Source: Alcanivorax sp.
Lineage (GTDB): Bacteria; Pseudomonadota; Gammaproteobacteria; Pseudomonadales; Alcanivoracaceae
DNA length: 64,000 bases
Direction: 5' to 3'
Assembly: GCA_017794945.1 (NCBI GenBank)
Contig: CP051239.1
Location: 2,284,692 to 2,348,691, forward strand
Shown here piece after piece: positions 28,749-38,877 of this stretch. Position numbers and translations under genes: made by a program. The notes under the pieces were generated by a model. That model searched no databases. It was not told the origin of the DNA and saw nothing but the letters and a program-made list of their open reading frames with translations. The first letter of the stretch is position 1; every line of letters starts with the position of its first letter.

Positions 28749-29840
28749 ATGCAAGCATCGCTGAACGGCAAACTGAAAAAACTGATGGAGCGGTTCGAGG
28801 AGGTCAGCGGCCTGCTTTCCGATCCGGATATTATTGCCGATCAGAAGCAATTCCGGAGCCTGTCCAAGGAATACGCCGAGCTGGAAGCGGTGGTGAAAGC
28901 CTACCGCGCCTACCGGGCCAGCGAGCAGGAGCTGGAAAGCGCCCGTGCGCTGCTCGACGACAGCGATCCGGAAATGCGCGACATGGGCGCCGAGGAGGCC
29001 CGCCATGCCCAGCAACGCATCGAAGAGCTGGACGCTGAACTGCAGCGCTTGATGCTGCCCCGCGATCCCCGCGACGGCGCCGACGTCTATCTGGAAATCC
29101 GCGCCGGCACCGGCGGCGACGAGGCGGCGCTGTTCGCCGGCGACTTGTTCAAGATGTACTCCCGCTACGCCGATCAACGCGGCTGGAAAGTGGAAATCAT
29201 CAGCGCCAGCGAAGGCGAGCACGGCGGGTATAAGGAAGTGATCGCCCAGGTGTCCGGCGACGATGTTTATTCCCGCCTCAAATTCGAATCCGGCGCCCAC
29301 CGGGTGCAACGGGTGCCGGCCACCGAATCCCAGGGCCGCATCCACACCTCGGCCTGCACTGTGGCGGTGCTGGCGGCGGCGGAGGACGCCGGCGACATCG
29401 AGATCCGCAACGAGGATCTGCGCATCGACACCTACCGCTCCTCCGGCGCCGGCGGTCAGCACGTCAACACCACCGACTCGGCGGTGCGCCTGACTCACCT
29501 GCCCACCGGCGTGGTGGTGGAATGCCAGGACGAGCGCAGCCAACACAAGAACAAGGCCAAGGCCATGTCGCTGCTCAAGGCCCGGCTGCTCGACGCCCGC
29601 GAGACCGCCGCCCACGCCGAACAGGCCGCCGAGCGTAAATCCATGGTCGGCTCTGGGGATCGCTCCGAACGCATCCGCACCTACAACTTCCCCCAGGGCC
29701 GCCTCACCGACCACCGCATCAATCTGACCCTGTACCGGCTCAACGAAATCGTCGCCGGCGACCTGGACGAGGTGATTGGTGCCTTGCTGTCGGAGCACCA
29801 GGCCGGTCAGCTCGCCGCCCTCGCCGACGGGCAGGGCTAG
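28749..29840 (+). CDS. prfA: Peptide chain release factor 1
   Basis: RF1 reads UAA and UAG and triggers hydrolysis of peptidyl-tRNA. The 363-residue protein has the stop-codon PAT tripeptide in [10 protein letters not shown] and the catalytic GGQ at 235-237 ([17 protein letters not shown]). Its length is typical. PrmC, the enzyme that methylates this Gln, is encoded 9 bp downstream, so the two are co-expressed. Confidence 0.98.
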   Translation: MQASLNGKLKKLMERFEEVSGLLSDPDIIADQKQFRSLSKEYAELEAVVKAYRAYRASEQELESARALLDDSDPEMRDMGAEEARHAQQRIEELDAELQRLMLPRDPRDGADVYLEIRAGTGGDEAALFAGDLFKMYSRYADQRGWKVEIISASEGEHGGYKEVIAQVSGDDVYSRLKFESGAHRVQRVPATESQGRIHTSACTVAVLAAAEDAGDIEIRNEDLRIDTYRSSGAGGQHVNTTDSAVRLTHLPTGVVVECQDERSQHKNKAKAMSLLKARLLDARETAAHAEQAAERKSMVGSGDRSERIRTYNFPQGRLTDHRINLTLYRLNEIVAGDLDEVIGALLSEHQAGQLAALADGQG

Positions 29841-29849
29841 GCGGTCGCG

Positions 29850-30671
29850 GTGCGACTGGACGACGCCCTGCGCCAGGCCCGCGAACAGCTGGCCGCCTCG
29901 CCCAGCCCGGGCCTGGACGCGGAACTGCTGCTTTGCCGCGTGATCGGTGAATCCCGCACCTATCTGCGCACCTGGCCGGAGCGCACCCTCAGCGACAGCC
30001 AGCAACGGGTGTACCAGGCGCTGGTGCGGCGCCGCGTCGAGGGCGAACCGGTGGCTCACCTCACTGGCGAACGTGAGTTTTTTGGCCGGACCTTCCTGGT
30101 CAACCCGCACACCCTGATTCCGCGTCCGGACACCGAAACCCTGGTGGAAGCGGTGCTGGAAACCCTCCCCGAGACCGCATTGCGGGCGGTGGATCTGGGC
30201 ACCGGCAGTGGCGCCATCGGCGTCACCCTGGCGCTGGAACGGCCGGCCTGGCGCCTGACCCTCACCGACGCCAGCCGGCCGGCGCTGGTGGTGGCGCGGG
30301 ACAACGCCGAGCGCCTGGGCGCCCGCGTCGGCCTGGTGTGCTGCGACTGGCTCGACGGCCTGGGCGGCCCCTTTGATCTGATCGTCAGCAATCCGCCTTA
30401 CATTGATCCGCTGGACGATCATCTGGAGCAGGGCGACCTGCGTTTCGAGCCCCGCTCGGCGCTGGCCGCCAACGATCACGGCCTCGCCGATCTGCGCGTG
30501 ATCGCCGCCCAGGCCCACGACACCCTGGCGCCGGGCGGCTGGCTGGTGCTCGAGCACGGCTTCGACCAGGGCGGGGCAGTGCGCACGTTGCTAGGCGAAC
30601 GGGGTTTCCAGGCGGTGACCACCCGGCAGGACCTGGAAGGCCGCGACAGGGTAACCTTGGGCCATGTCTGA
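29850..30671 (+). CDS. prmC: Release factor glutamine methyltransferase PrmC
   Basis: PrmC N5-methylates the GGQ glutamine of RF1 and RF2 with AdoMet. The 273-residue protein has an N-terminal helical domain (residues 1-75), the AdoMet motif VDLGTGSGAIGVTLAL and the catalytic NPPY at 181-184 (IVSNPPYIDP). The start is GTG at 29850. The gene overlaps moeB by 8 bp. HemA-PrfA-PrmC order is conserved in gammaproteobacteria. Confidence 0.97.
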   Translation: MRLDDALRQAREQLAASPSPGLDAELLLCRVIGESRTYLRTWPERTLSDSQQRVYQALVRRRVEGEPVAHLTGEREFFGRTFLVNPHTLIPRPDTETLVEAVLETLPETALRAVDLGTGSGAIGVTLALERPAWRLTLTDASRPALVVARDNAERLGARVGLVCCDWLDGLGGPFDLIVSNPPYIDPLDDHLEQGDLRFEPRSALAANDHGLADLRVIAAQAHDTLAPGGWLVLEHGFDQGGAVRTLLGERGFQAVTTRQDLEGRDRVTLGHV

Positions 30672-31446
30672 CTACGACGGCGACGCACTCAACGACGATC
30701 AGCTGCTGCGCTACAGCCGACAGCTGCTGCTTCAGGAATTCGACCTCGACGGACAGCAGGCGCTGGCCGGCGCCACCGTGCTGTTGGTCGGCTGCGGTGG
30801 CCTGGCCAATCCCGCCGCGTTGTATCTGGCCGGCGCCGGGGTGGGGCGGTTACGGCTGGTGGACGATGACCGGGTCGACACCAGCAACCTGCACCGCCAG
30901 ATTGCGTTTCGCGGCGACCAGGTGGGCGAGGGCAAGGCCGAGGCCCTGGCCGCCCAATTGCGCGCGCTCAACCCGGACCTGGTGATCGAGCCTCACGCCG
31001 CCCGCGCCGACCGTGAATGGCTGGACCGGCACGTGCCCGACGTCGATCTGGTGCTGGATTGCAGCGACAACTTCGCCACCCGCCAGGCCGCCAATGCCGC
31101 CTGTGTGGCGCACCGAAAACCGCTGGTGAGCGGCGCCGCCATCCGTCTCGACGGCCAGCTCGCGGTGTTCGATCTGCGCCGCCCCGACAGCGCCTGCTAC
31201 GCCTGCGTCTACGGCGCCGGTACCGACGGCGACCTGGCCTGCAGCGAAGCCGGCATCCTCGGGCCGGTGGTCGGTACCGTGGGCACCCTGCAGGCGCTGC
31301 TCGCCATCCACCTGCTCACCGGCACGCCGGTGGCGCCGGTGCTGAGAGTCTTCGACGGCCGCACTCTGAGCTGGCGGGAAGTGGCCTTCAAGAAGGACCC
31401 GGGCTGTCCGGTGTGTGGTGACCGTTCGAAGCCTTTACCTGCATGA
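30664..31446 (+). CDS. moeB: Molybdopterin-synthase adenylyltransferase MoeB (HesA/MoeB/ThiF family)
   Basis: MoeB activates MoaD by adenylation so that sulfur can be added for molybdopterin. The 260-residue protein shows YSRQLLLQEFDLDGQQAL, the nucleotide motif VGCGGLANPAALYLAGAGVG, DDDRVDTSNLHRQ, DCSDNFATRQAAN and the two zinc CxxC pairs (CYACVYG and CPVCGD). A ThiF-like role in thiamine synthesis cannot be excluded from sequence alone. It overlaps prmC by 8 bp. Its 3' end overlaps the convergent LuxR-type gene by 59 bp. Confidence 0.92.
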   Translation: MSDYDGDALNDDQLLRYSRQLLLQEFDLDGQQALAGATVLLVGCGGLANPAALYLAGAGVGRLRLVDDDRVDTSNLHRQIAFRGDQVGEGKAEALAAQLRALNPDLVIEPHAARADREWLDRHVPDVDLVLDCSDNFATRQAANAACVAHRKPLVSGAAIRLDGQLAVFDLRRPDSACYACVYGAGTDGDLACSEAGILGPVVGTVGTLQALLAIHLLTGTPVAPVLRVFDGRTLSWREVAFKKDPGCPVCGDRSKPLPA

Positions 31447-32644
31447 CGCCGGACAGCAGCACGCGGATCACGTCCTGCTGTTTATTTACCCCCATCTTGT
31501 AGTAGATGCTTTTTAACTGGCTGCGCACGGTGTCGATACGGACGCCGTGGTCTTCACTGATCTGCGCCGGCGACCGGCCATTGACCAGAGCAATGGTCAC
31601 GCCGGCTTCCGTGGGGGTCATGTCATACAAAGAGCGCAGTGTTTCCGCGGGCAGGTTGAATGCGGAGTCGGGATCACACAGATACAGTGCCACACTGCCG
31701 GCGGCACGAGCGTCTTCGTGGAGCGCATCGTCCAGCGGCGCCAGCATCAGCGTGAGGGCATGTTCCCTGTCCGGGTGATTAAGGCCGATGGCCTGATTGC
31801 GGGTGCTCACATCTTGTCGGTCGGCACGTAAAAGTTCGTCGATCAGCGCCTGTAAACGTTGATGCTCCTGTGGGTAGTGGGCGCGCACTTGGTTCCGGCT
31901 GTCGATGCTCAAGGCTTTATGTCCCGCCAGCATGGCCTCCGCCACGGGATTGCGGTAGCTCACCAGGCCGTCGGGCCCGATCACGATCAGTCCGGTCATG
32001 AAACGGCCGAGGGCCGATTCCAGGGTTTGTTGACGCGTACGAAGGCGATGGAATTCCTTGTGAATGCGCAGCGCTCGTTTGAAGTGCGGGTAGAGTCGCT
32101 GCAGCGTCAGACTGTCTTGCTCGGAGAACGCTTCGGCCTGGAAGGAGCGGTGCAAGCCGATGCCCACATGCCACTCGTGGTCGTTGTAGACATTCATTCC
32201 GACAAGAAAGCCGATGTCATTGGGTTTGAGAATCAGCCGGTAATAGAAGGGATGTTCGTGGCGTATGTCCTCGGCACGGATAATGTTGCGGGCCTCGCCC
32301 AGCGGTTCAAGGCGTTGTATTTGGAACGTGTGATCGTATTTGGACATGCCAAAACGGTAGGCGGCTCTAACCGGTCTGGGTAAACCAGAGGCTCCGATCA
32401 TGTCGCGCGTACCGCTTTCATGATCTTCCAGGAATATAGCCCCGGAGCGGGCGTTCAGGAGCCGGCAAAGGCCCACCGCCACGTGATCCCAGTGGTCCGG
32501 GTTATAGGAGGCCTCATAGATTTCCCCCACGAAATCCAGCAATGCATCCACGGACAGCGAATCCCCATCGTACCTTTTCAATTTCCCCAGGCCGATAATA
32601 CAGGCGATCGGGTCGGATTGGGAAAATACCGGGGCCAGCGGCAA
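31388..32644 (-). CDS. LuxR-type helix-turn-helix transcriptional regulator
   Basis: The 418-residue protein has an N-terminal sensor-like region (about 30-190, GAF-like by its layout), a middle PAS-like stretch (FMTGLIVIGPDGLVSYRNPVAEAML) and a C-terminal LuxR/GerE-type HTH. The HTH reads MTPTEAGVTIALVNGRSPAQ to DTVRSQLKSIYYKMGV. Its ligand and targets are unknown. The only upstream start is TTG at 32644, 6 bp after the cyclic-nucleotide-binding gene stop; the true start is uncertain. Base composition is visibly lower in GC (about 53-58% in sampled lines) than its neighbours, which hints at later acquisition. It overlaps the moeB 3' end by 59 bp. Confidence 0.82.
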   Translation of the reverse strand: MPLAPVFSQSDPIACIIGLGKLKRYDGDSLSVDALLDFVGEIYEASYNPDHWDHVAVGLCRLLNARSGAIFLEDHESGTRDMIGASGLPRPVRAAYRFGMSKYDHTFQIQRLEPLGEARNIIRAEDIRHEHPFYYRLILKPNDIGFLVGMNVYNDHEWHVGIGLHRSFQAEAFSEQDSLTLQRLYPHFKRALRIHKEFHRLRTRQQTLESALGRFMTGLIVIGPDGLVSYRNPVAEAMLAGHKALSIDSRNQVRAHYPQEHQRLQALIDELLRADRQDVSTRNQAIGLNHPDREHALTLMLAPLDDALHEDARAAGSVALYLCDPDSAFNLPAETLRSLYDMTPTEAGVTIALVNGRSPAQISEDHGVRIDTVRSQLKSIYYKMGVNKQQDVIRVLLSGVMQVKASNGHHTPDSPGPS

Positions 32645-32650
32645 AAACGG

Positions 32651-33442
32651 TTAGGCCCGTTCCGTGTTGGAAAGCGTCACGACCTGAGTGTTGAGGTCGT
32701 TGATCTGGCGCGCCATGTCGGTCATCAGACCGTGGATCAGCGATGGTTTTGCGCGGATCAGATGGTAGAAGCCGTCGCTGGGAATGTGCATCGCCGAACA
32801 GCGGCCACGGGCGCGCACGGTGGCGCCCCGGGGAGCGCCGGTCAGCACGGCGATGGCGCCCAGCAGTTCACCCTGGCCGACCTGGCCCACCACCACCTCG
32901 TCCACCAGCACGTCGGCTTCCCCCTCGAACAGGTTGTAGACGCCGTCGGCGTGGTCGCCCTGGCGCAGTATCAGGTCGCCGGGCTGGAAATAGGCGAACC
33001 GGGAGCCGGTGTGGTTTTCTTCCGGTGTCTGGGCGGCCAGGCAACGGGTCAGCAGCGCCTGGCGCATCAACAGCAGTGCATTCCAGCGCCGCGCCAGATC
33101 CGGTGACGCGCTGACCTCGTCGGCGACGGCCTCGAAGTCATAGCCGGCCAGCAGCACCGCGCCGTCGGCCTGGAACTCAATGCCGTCCTCGGGATCGGGG
33201 ATAATCAGATCGCCTTCGTCCCAAAGCAGCAGGCGCCGGCCCTGGCAGCAGGCGACCAGCGTACCGCCGCGTACCACGTAGAGGCGGTGGTGGGTCAGGC
33301 CGTCGCGGCGGGCATCGCTGGTGGCGGGCAGGGACAGGCTTTGAGGCGTTTGGCGCAGGCCGCGGATCACGGCGTCGCCGAGCTGTTTGTATTGTCGGGC
33401 CAGAGCAGACAGGCCTTCAAGGGAATCGCCAAGGGGTATCAT
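32651..33442 (-). CDS. Cyclic-nucleotide-binding domain protein without DNA-binding domain
   Basis: The 263-residue protein carries a Crp-like cNMP-binding beta-barrel in its second half (about 150-240). This includes FQPGDLILRQGDHADGVYNL, EGEADVLVDE and the phosphate-binding-cassette position ELLGAIAVLTGAPRGATVRA. The usual Arg of true cAMP binders sits in a changed context, so the ligand is uncertain. No C-terminal winged helix is visible; the chain ends soon after the barrel. A second, degenerate barrel may lie in residues 50-120. It is followed by the LuxR-type gene at once, so the two may form a signalling pair. Confidence 0.75.
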   Translation of the reverse strand: MIPLGDSLEGLSALARQYKQLGDAVIRGLRQTPQSLSLPATSDARRDGLTHHRLYVVRGGTLVACCQGRRLLLWDEGDLIIPDPEDGIEFQADGAVLLAGYDFEAVADEVSASPDLARRWNALLLMRQALLTRCLAAQTPEENHTGSRFAYFQPGDLILRQGDHADGVYNLFEGEADVLVDEVVVGQVGQGELLGAIAVLTGAPRGATVRARGRCSAMHIPSDGFYHLIRAKPSLIHGLMTDMARQINDLNTQVVTLSNTERA

Positions 33443-33534
33443 GCGTTACTTCCACGGCTAGCGGCGGGTTGAAAAGGCTAAGCAGAGATTGTGCCATCTT
33501 GATGACCCGCCCACGGGCCTCGACGAGGTAAGGG

Positions 33535-34341
33535 TCAGTAGTCGCGCTGCCGGGGCCGGAAGCGCGGCTCGCGCTTTTTCAGGTTGGCGGCCATGGCCTC
33601 GCTCTGATTGCGCCCGCGCAACAGCTTGAACTGCAGGCTGGATTCCTGATCGAAGGCCTGATCCTCGGCGGCGTGGCGGGTGCTTTGAAACAGCGCCTTG
33701 GTGGCGCTCACCGCGTCCGGGGAGCGGGTCAGAATGGCATCGGCCAGCTCCCGGGCCGCCTGCTCGGGCTGTTCGGTCACCCGGGTTACCAGGTGCAGGG
33801 TTTTGGCTTCCACGGCGTCGAAACGACGGCCGGTCATGGCCAGTTCCTTGGCCACATCCATGGGCACTAATTCGCGCAAAGTGACGGTGCCGGTCATATC
33901 CGGGATCAGCCCCCATTTGCTTTCCATCACCGACAGCTCGCAGTCCGGCGTGGCGATGCGGAAGTCCGCCGCCAACGCCAGCTGCAGGCCGCCGCCGTAG
34001 CAGTAGCCGTGCAATACGGCGATCACCGGCACCGGCAGTTCCCGCCAGGCCCAGCAGGCCTGCTGGAACAGGTTGGTTTTCTTGATGCCGAACTTGGTGA
34101 ACGCCAGCAGCATTTTCAGCGGCGTCTTGGTGACGGTGGCGAAGTCGAGCCCGGCGCAGAACGCCTTGCCTTCGCCGCGCAGAATCACCACCCGCACGTC
34201 ACGGTTCTTTTTTATTTTTTTGGCGCAGGCCACCAGCCCGCGCATCATCTCCAGATCGAGGCCGTTGTACTTTTCCGGGCGGTTCAGCGATACCGTCGCG
34301 ATGTGGTCGTTGATCGAGAGCGTGACGCGGGATTCGTTCAT
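33535..34341 (-). CDS. Crotonase/enoyl-CoA hydratase family protein
   Basis: The 268-residue protein has the crotonase fold signatures SLNRPEKYNGLD, the oxyanion-hole GEGKAFCAGLDF and GYCYGGGLQLALAADFRIA. The first hydratase glutamate position reads Gln (GGGLQLAL). Glu and Asp occur later in VMESKWGLIPDMTGT, a pattern closer to dienoyl-CoA isomerases. It is therefore likely an isomerase or other CoA-ester enzyme of fatty-acid degradation, not a plain hydratase. ATG at 34341 has AGGA upstream; an in-frame extension to 34416 crosses a REP hairpin and is rejected. It is a single gene upstream of the regulator pair. Confidence 0.88.
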   Translation of the reverse strand: MNESRVTLSINDHIATVSLNRPEKYNGLDLEMMRGLVACAKKIKKNRDVRVVILRGEGKAFCAGLDFATVTKTPLKMLLAFTKFGIKKTNLFQQACWAWRELPVPVIAVLHGYCYGGGLQLALAADFRIATPDCELSVMESKWGLIPDMTGTVTLRELVPMDVAKELAMTGRRFDAVEAKTLHLVTRVTEQPEQAARELADAILTRSPDAVSATKALFQSTRHAAEDQAFDQESSLQFKLLRGRNQSEAMAANLKKREPRFRPRQRDY

Positions 34342-34389
34342 GGCAGTTCCTGTTGGGGGCGGGAAGTTCAAAGCTGAAAGGACGAGCCT

Positions 34390-34416
34390 GTGGGAGCGGG
34401 CAAGGCCCGCTCCCAC
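34390..34416. repeat. REP-like hairpin (perfect 12-bp palindrome)
   Basis: GTGGGAGCGGGC (34390-34401), loop AAG, and GCCCGCTCCCAC (34405-34416): the same arms as at 12327-12353 with another loop. It begins 6 bp downstream of the gatB stop and may stabilise the gatCAB message 3' end. Confidence 0.85.
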
Positions 34417-34422
34417 ATTCAG

Positions 34423-35871
34423 CTATAGCTTTTGCTGCAGAAGCTGATTGACCTGCTGCGGGTTCGCCTTGCCCTGGGTGGCCTTCATCACCTGACCGAC
34501 GAAGAAGCCGATTTTCTTCTTGCGCTTGGCGTCGTCGGCGTTGCGGTAATCCTCCACCTGGGCGGGGCTGTCGGCGATCACCTGGTCGACGATTTTTTCC
34601 AGCTCGCCGCTGTCGCTCATCTGCTTCAGGCCCTGCGCCTCGATGATCCGGTCCGGGCTGCCTTCGCCGTTCCAGCAGGCTTCGAACACCTGCTTGGCGA
34701 TCTTGGAACTGATGGTGCCGTCCTTGAGGCGCTGGATCAGCTCACCGAGGTGCTCGGCGGACACCGGGCTGTCGCTGATGTCCTTGTCTTCGGCATTGAG
34801 TTTGGCGGCCAGCTCGCCCATCACCCAGTTGGCGGCCAGCTTGGCGTCGCCGCCGTGCTCGGCGGCGGTTTCGAAGTAGCGCGCCGTGGCGATGGAACCG
34901 GACAAGAGGTCGGCGTCGTAGGCCGACAACTGATACTGCTCGATGTAGCGCGCCTTGCGGGCGTCCGGCAATTCCGGCAGCTCATCGCGCAGGGTTTGGA
35001 TTTCCTCTTCGCTGACCATCACCGGCAACAGGTCCGGGCAGGGGAAGTAGCGGTAATCGTTGGCGTCTTCCTTGGTGCGCATGGAGCGGGCGGTGTTGGT
35101 CTCGCCGTTATAGAGACGCGTTTCCTGAACGATTTCGCCGCCGTCCTCGAGCACATCGATCTGCCGCGCCACTTCCAGGGCGATGGCCTTTTCCATGAAG
35201 CGAAAGGAGTTCAGGTTCTTGGTTTCGGTGCGCGTGCCGAGCGGCTCGCCGGGGCGGCGCACGGAAATGTTCACATCGAAACGCATGTTGCCCTGGGACA
35301 TGTCGCCGTCGCAGATGCCCAGCGAGGTGACGATGGAGTGCAGCTTGCGGGCGAACGCCACCGCGTCCTCGGCGCCGCTCATGTCCGGCTCGGAAACAAT
35401 TTCGATCAGCGGCGTGCCGGCGCGGTTGAGGTCGATCCCGGTCTGGCCGTGAAAGTCTTCATGCAAGGACTTACCGGCGTCCTCTTCCAGGTGGGCGTGG
35501 TGAATACGCACTACCTTTTTGTCGCCGTTTTCCAATTGCACTTCCACTTCGCCGGCGCCGACGATGGGCTCCGCCAGCTGCGTGGTCTGGTAGCCCTTCG
35601 GCAGGTCCGGATAAAAATAATTTTTCCGTTCGAATACCGAGCGGCGGGCGATGTCCGCGTTCACCGCCAGGCCGAAACGAATCGCGTTGCGGATCGCTTC
35701 CTTGTTCACCACCGGCAGGGTGCCCGGCATGCCCAGATCAATCAGGCTGGCGTGCCGGTTGGGCTCGTCGCCGGTGCGGGTGCTGGTGCCGGAAAAAATT
35801 TTCGATTCGGTGGCCAGCTGCACGTGCACTTCCAGGCCGATCACCACTTCCCAGTTTCCTGAATGGCTCAT
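34423..35871 (-). CDS. gatB: Aspartyl/glutamyl-tRNA amidotransferase subunit B
   Basis: GatB is the tRNA-binding kinase subunit of GatCAB, which converts Asp-tRNA(Asn) and/or Glu-tRNA(Gln) to the amidated forms. The 482-residue protein opens [24 protein letters not shown]. It has [31 protein letters not shown] and a C-terminal YqeY-like domain ending in [18 protein letters not shown]. Its ATG overlaps the gatA stop (ATGA). A REP hairpin follows. Confidence 0.97.
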   Translation of the reverse strand: MSHSGNWEVVIGLEVHVQLATESKIFSGTSTRTGDEPNRHASLIDLGMPGTLPVVNKEAIRNAIRFGLAVNADIARRSVFERKNYFYPDLPKGYQTTQLAEPIVGAGEVEVQLENGDKKVVRIHHAHLEEDAGKSLHEDFHGQTGIDLNRAGTPLIEIVSEPDMSGAEDAVAFARKLHSIVTSLGICDGDMSQGNMRFDVNISVRRPGEPLGTRTETKNLNSFRFMEKAIALEVARQIDVLEDGGEIVQETRLYNGETNTARSMRTKEDANDYRYFPCPDLLPVMVSEEEIQTLRDELPELPDARKARYIEQYQLSAYDADLLSGSIATARYFETAAEHGGDAKLAANWVMGELAAKLNAEDKDISDSPVSAEHLGELIQRLKDGTISSKIAKQVFEACWNGEGSPDRIIEAQGLKQMSDSGELEKIVDQVIADSPAQVEDYRNADDAKRKKKIGFFVGQVMKATQGKANPQQVNQLLQQKL

Positions 35872-37322
35872 GCGAAACCTCCCGGCGCCTGTTGATGCCA
35901 GTCCGTGGCCATTTGATAGCGGTGCGCCACGTTCAGTATGCGACCTTCCTGGAAATAATTACCGATCACCTGGGTGCCGGCGGGCAAACCGTTGATAAAG
36001 CCGCTGGGCATCGACAGCGCCGGCAGGCCGGCCAGGTTCACGGCGATGGTGAATACGTCGGCCATGTACATATTGACCGGGTCGTCCGCCTTGGCGCCCA
36101 GCTTAAAGGCGGTTTCCGGCGAGGTGGGGCCCATGATCACGTCCACGTCCTTGAACGCGCGGGAGAAATCATCGCGGATCAGGCGGCGTACTTTCTGCGC
36201 GCGCTTGTAGTAGGCGTCGTAATAGCCGGCCGACAGCGCGTAGGTGCCCACCAGGATGCGGCGCTTCACTTCGGCGCCGAAGCCTTCCGAGCGGGAACGC
36301 TTGTACAAGTCTTCCAGGTCGGTGGGGTTCTCGCAGCGGTAACCGAAGCGCACCCCGTCGAAGCGCGACAGGTTGGAGCTGGCTTCCGCCGGCGCGATCA
36401 CATAGTAGGCCGGCACCGACAGCTTGATGCTGGGCAGCGACAGTTTGACCAGTTTGGCGCCCTGTTTTTCCAGTTCGCGCATGGCGTCGCGGGCGTTCTC
36501 GGCGATCGCGCCGTCCAGGTTGTCGGGGAAGAACTCTTCCGGCACGCCGATCTTCAGGCCGTCGACACTCTGGTCCAGGGCGCCGAGGTAATCGTCCACC
36601 GGTTCATTGAGGCAGGTGGAGTCCTTGTCGTCGTGGCCGGCCATGGCCTGCAGCATCAAGGCGCAGTCGGCGGCGGACAGGCCCAGCGGGCCGGCCTGAT
36701 CGAGACTGGAGGCGAAGGCGATCATGCCCCAGCGGGACACCCGGCCGTAGGTGGGCTTGAGGCCGGTAACGCCGTTCAGCGCCGCCGGCTGGCGGATCGA
36801 ACCGCCGGTATCGGTGCCGGTGGCGCCGGGGGCCAGCCGCGCCGCCAGACTGGCGGCGGCACCGCCGGACGACCCGCCGGGCACGCGCTCGGTGTCCCAG
36901 GGGTTCTTCACCGGGCCGTAAAAACTGGTTTCATTGGACGAGCCCATGGCGAACTCGTCCATATTGGTTTTGCCCAGCATCACGGCGCCTTCGGCCGCCA
37001 TTTTTTCCACCGCCGTGGCGGTGTAGGGGGCGGTGAAATTATCCAGCATCCGCGAGCCGCAACTGGTGCGCACGCCCTCGGTGCAGAAAATGTCCTTGTG
37101 GGCGATCGGAAGGCCGGTGAGCAGGCGATGGTCGCCGGCGGCGATCGCCTGGTCGGCGGCGTCCGCCTGCCGCAGGGCCTGCTCCTCGGTGACGGTGATA
37201 AAGCTGTTGAGCTCGCCGTCGTGCCGTTTGATGCGCTCCAGGAAGTGCTCGGTGAGTTCCCGGGAGGAGAAGTCCCCGGCCTGCAGGCCGGCTTTGAGTT
37301 CGGTCAGTGTTTTATCGTGCAT
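35868..37322 (-). CDS. gatA: Aspartyl/glutamyl-tRNA amidotransferase subunit A
   Basis: GatA hydrolyses glutamine and passes ammonia to GatB. The 484-residue amidase-signature protein has Lys76 (LPIAHKD), Ser151 ([15 protein letters not shown]) and the nucleophile Ser175 ([13 protein letters not shown]). ATG at 37322 gives the usual MHDKTLTEL start; an in-frame TTG at 37334 is the alternative and would overlap the gatC stop. It is one cistron with gatC and gatB. Confidence 0.97.
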   Translation of the reverse strand: MHDKTLTELKAGLQAGDFSSRELTEHFLERIKRHDGELNSFITVTEEQALRQADAADQAIAAGDHRLLTGLPIAHKDIFCTEGVRTSCGSRMLDNFTAPYTATAVEKMAAEGAVMLGKTNMDEFAMGSSNETSFYGPVKNPWDTERVPGGSSGGAAASLAARLAPGATGTDTGGSIRQPAALNGVTGLKPTYGRVSRWGMIAFASSLDQAGPLGLSAADCALMLQAMAGHDDKDSTCLNEPVDDYLGALDQSVDGLKIGVPEEFFPDNLDGAIAENARDAMRELEKQGAKLVKLSLPSIKLSVPAYYVIAPAEASSNLSRFDGVRFGYRCENPTDLEDLYKRSRSEGFGAEVKRRILVGTYALSAGYYDAYYKRAQKVRRLIRDDFSRAFKDVDVIMGPTSPETAFKLGAKADDPVNMYMADVFTIAVNLAGLPALSMPSGFINGLPAGTQVIGNYFQEGRILNVAHRYQMATDWHQQAPGGFA

Positions 37323-37326
37323 GTGG

Positions 37327-37614
37327 TTACTCAATCACCCGGGGTACCAGGAAACAGCCGTCCTCGCTGGCCGGCGCGAGAGGCAGGACCTTGTCGCGGA
37401 CGTCCGGTTCGGTGACCCGGTCGTCGCGCAGGGGCTGGCTGACCTCGAGGGGGTGGGCCAGGGGCTCGACCTGGTCCACGTCCGCCTGCTGGAGCTGGTC
37501 GACCATGCCGAGGATGTCGTTAAGGCGGGCGGACAGCTCCGCGGTCTCGCTGTCGTCCACCCGCAGGCGGGCCAGGTGGGCCGCGCGCGCCACCACCTTG
37601 GAATCAATGGCCAT
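37327..37614 (-). CDS. gatC: Aspartyl/glutamyl-tRNA amidotransferase subunit C
   Basis: The 95-residue GatC holds GatA and GatB together. It starts [21 protein letters not shown] and contains [27 protein letters not shown], the typical wrap-around region. ATG at 37614 has GGAG seven bases upstream; an open in-frame extension to 37629 would start with TTG and is not needed. It is divergent from mreB, as in Pseudomonas. Confidence 0.96.
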   Translation of the reverse strand: MAIDSKVVARAAHLARLRVDDSETAELSARLNDILGMVDQLQQADVDQVEPLAHPLEVSQPLRDDRVTEPDVRDKVLPLAPASEDGCFLVPRVIE

Positions 37615-37695
37615 GGGCGTTCTCCGCAAAGGCTGGGGAAGGGCGCAAAATTACCACAGACCGGGGCGCGGACAAACCGTGAAGAGCGTATGGGA

Positions 37696-37719
37696 CCGGG
37701 TTCGCTTGCCGAAACCCGG
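37696..37719. promoter_or_regulatory. Inverted repeat in the gatC-mreB divergent region
   Basis: CCGGGTT (37696-37702) and AACCCGG (37713-37719) form a perfect 7-bp inverted repeat with a 10-bp spacer, in the 201-bp region that must contain both promoters. It may be an operator; no reliable promoter elements could be assigned. Confidence 0.25.
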
Positions 37720-37731
37720 CGCCGTTGCTAG

Positions 37732-38859
<1,128 letters not shown>

Positions 38860-38877
38860 CGGCACTAACCGCCGCCC

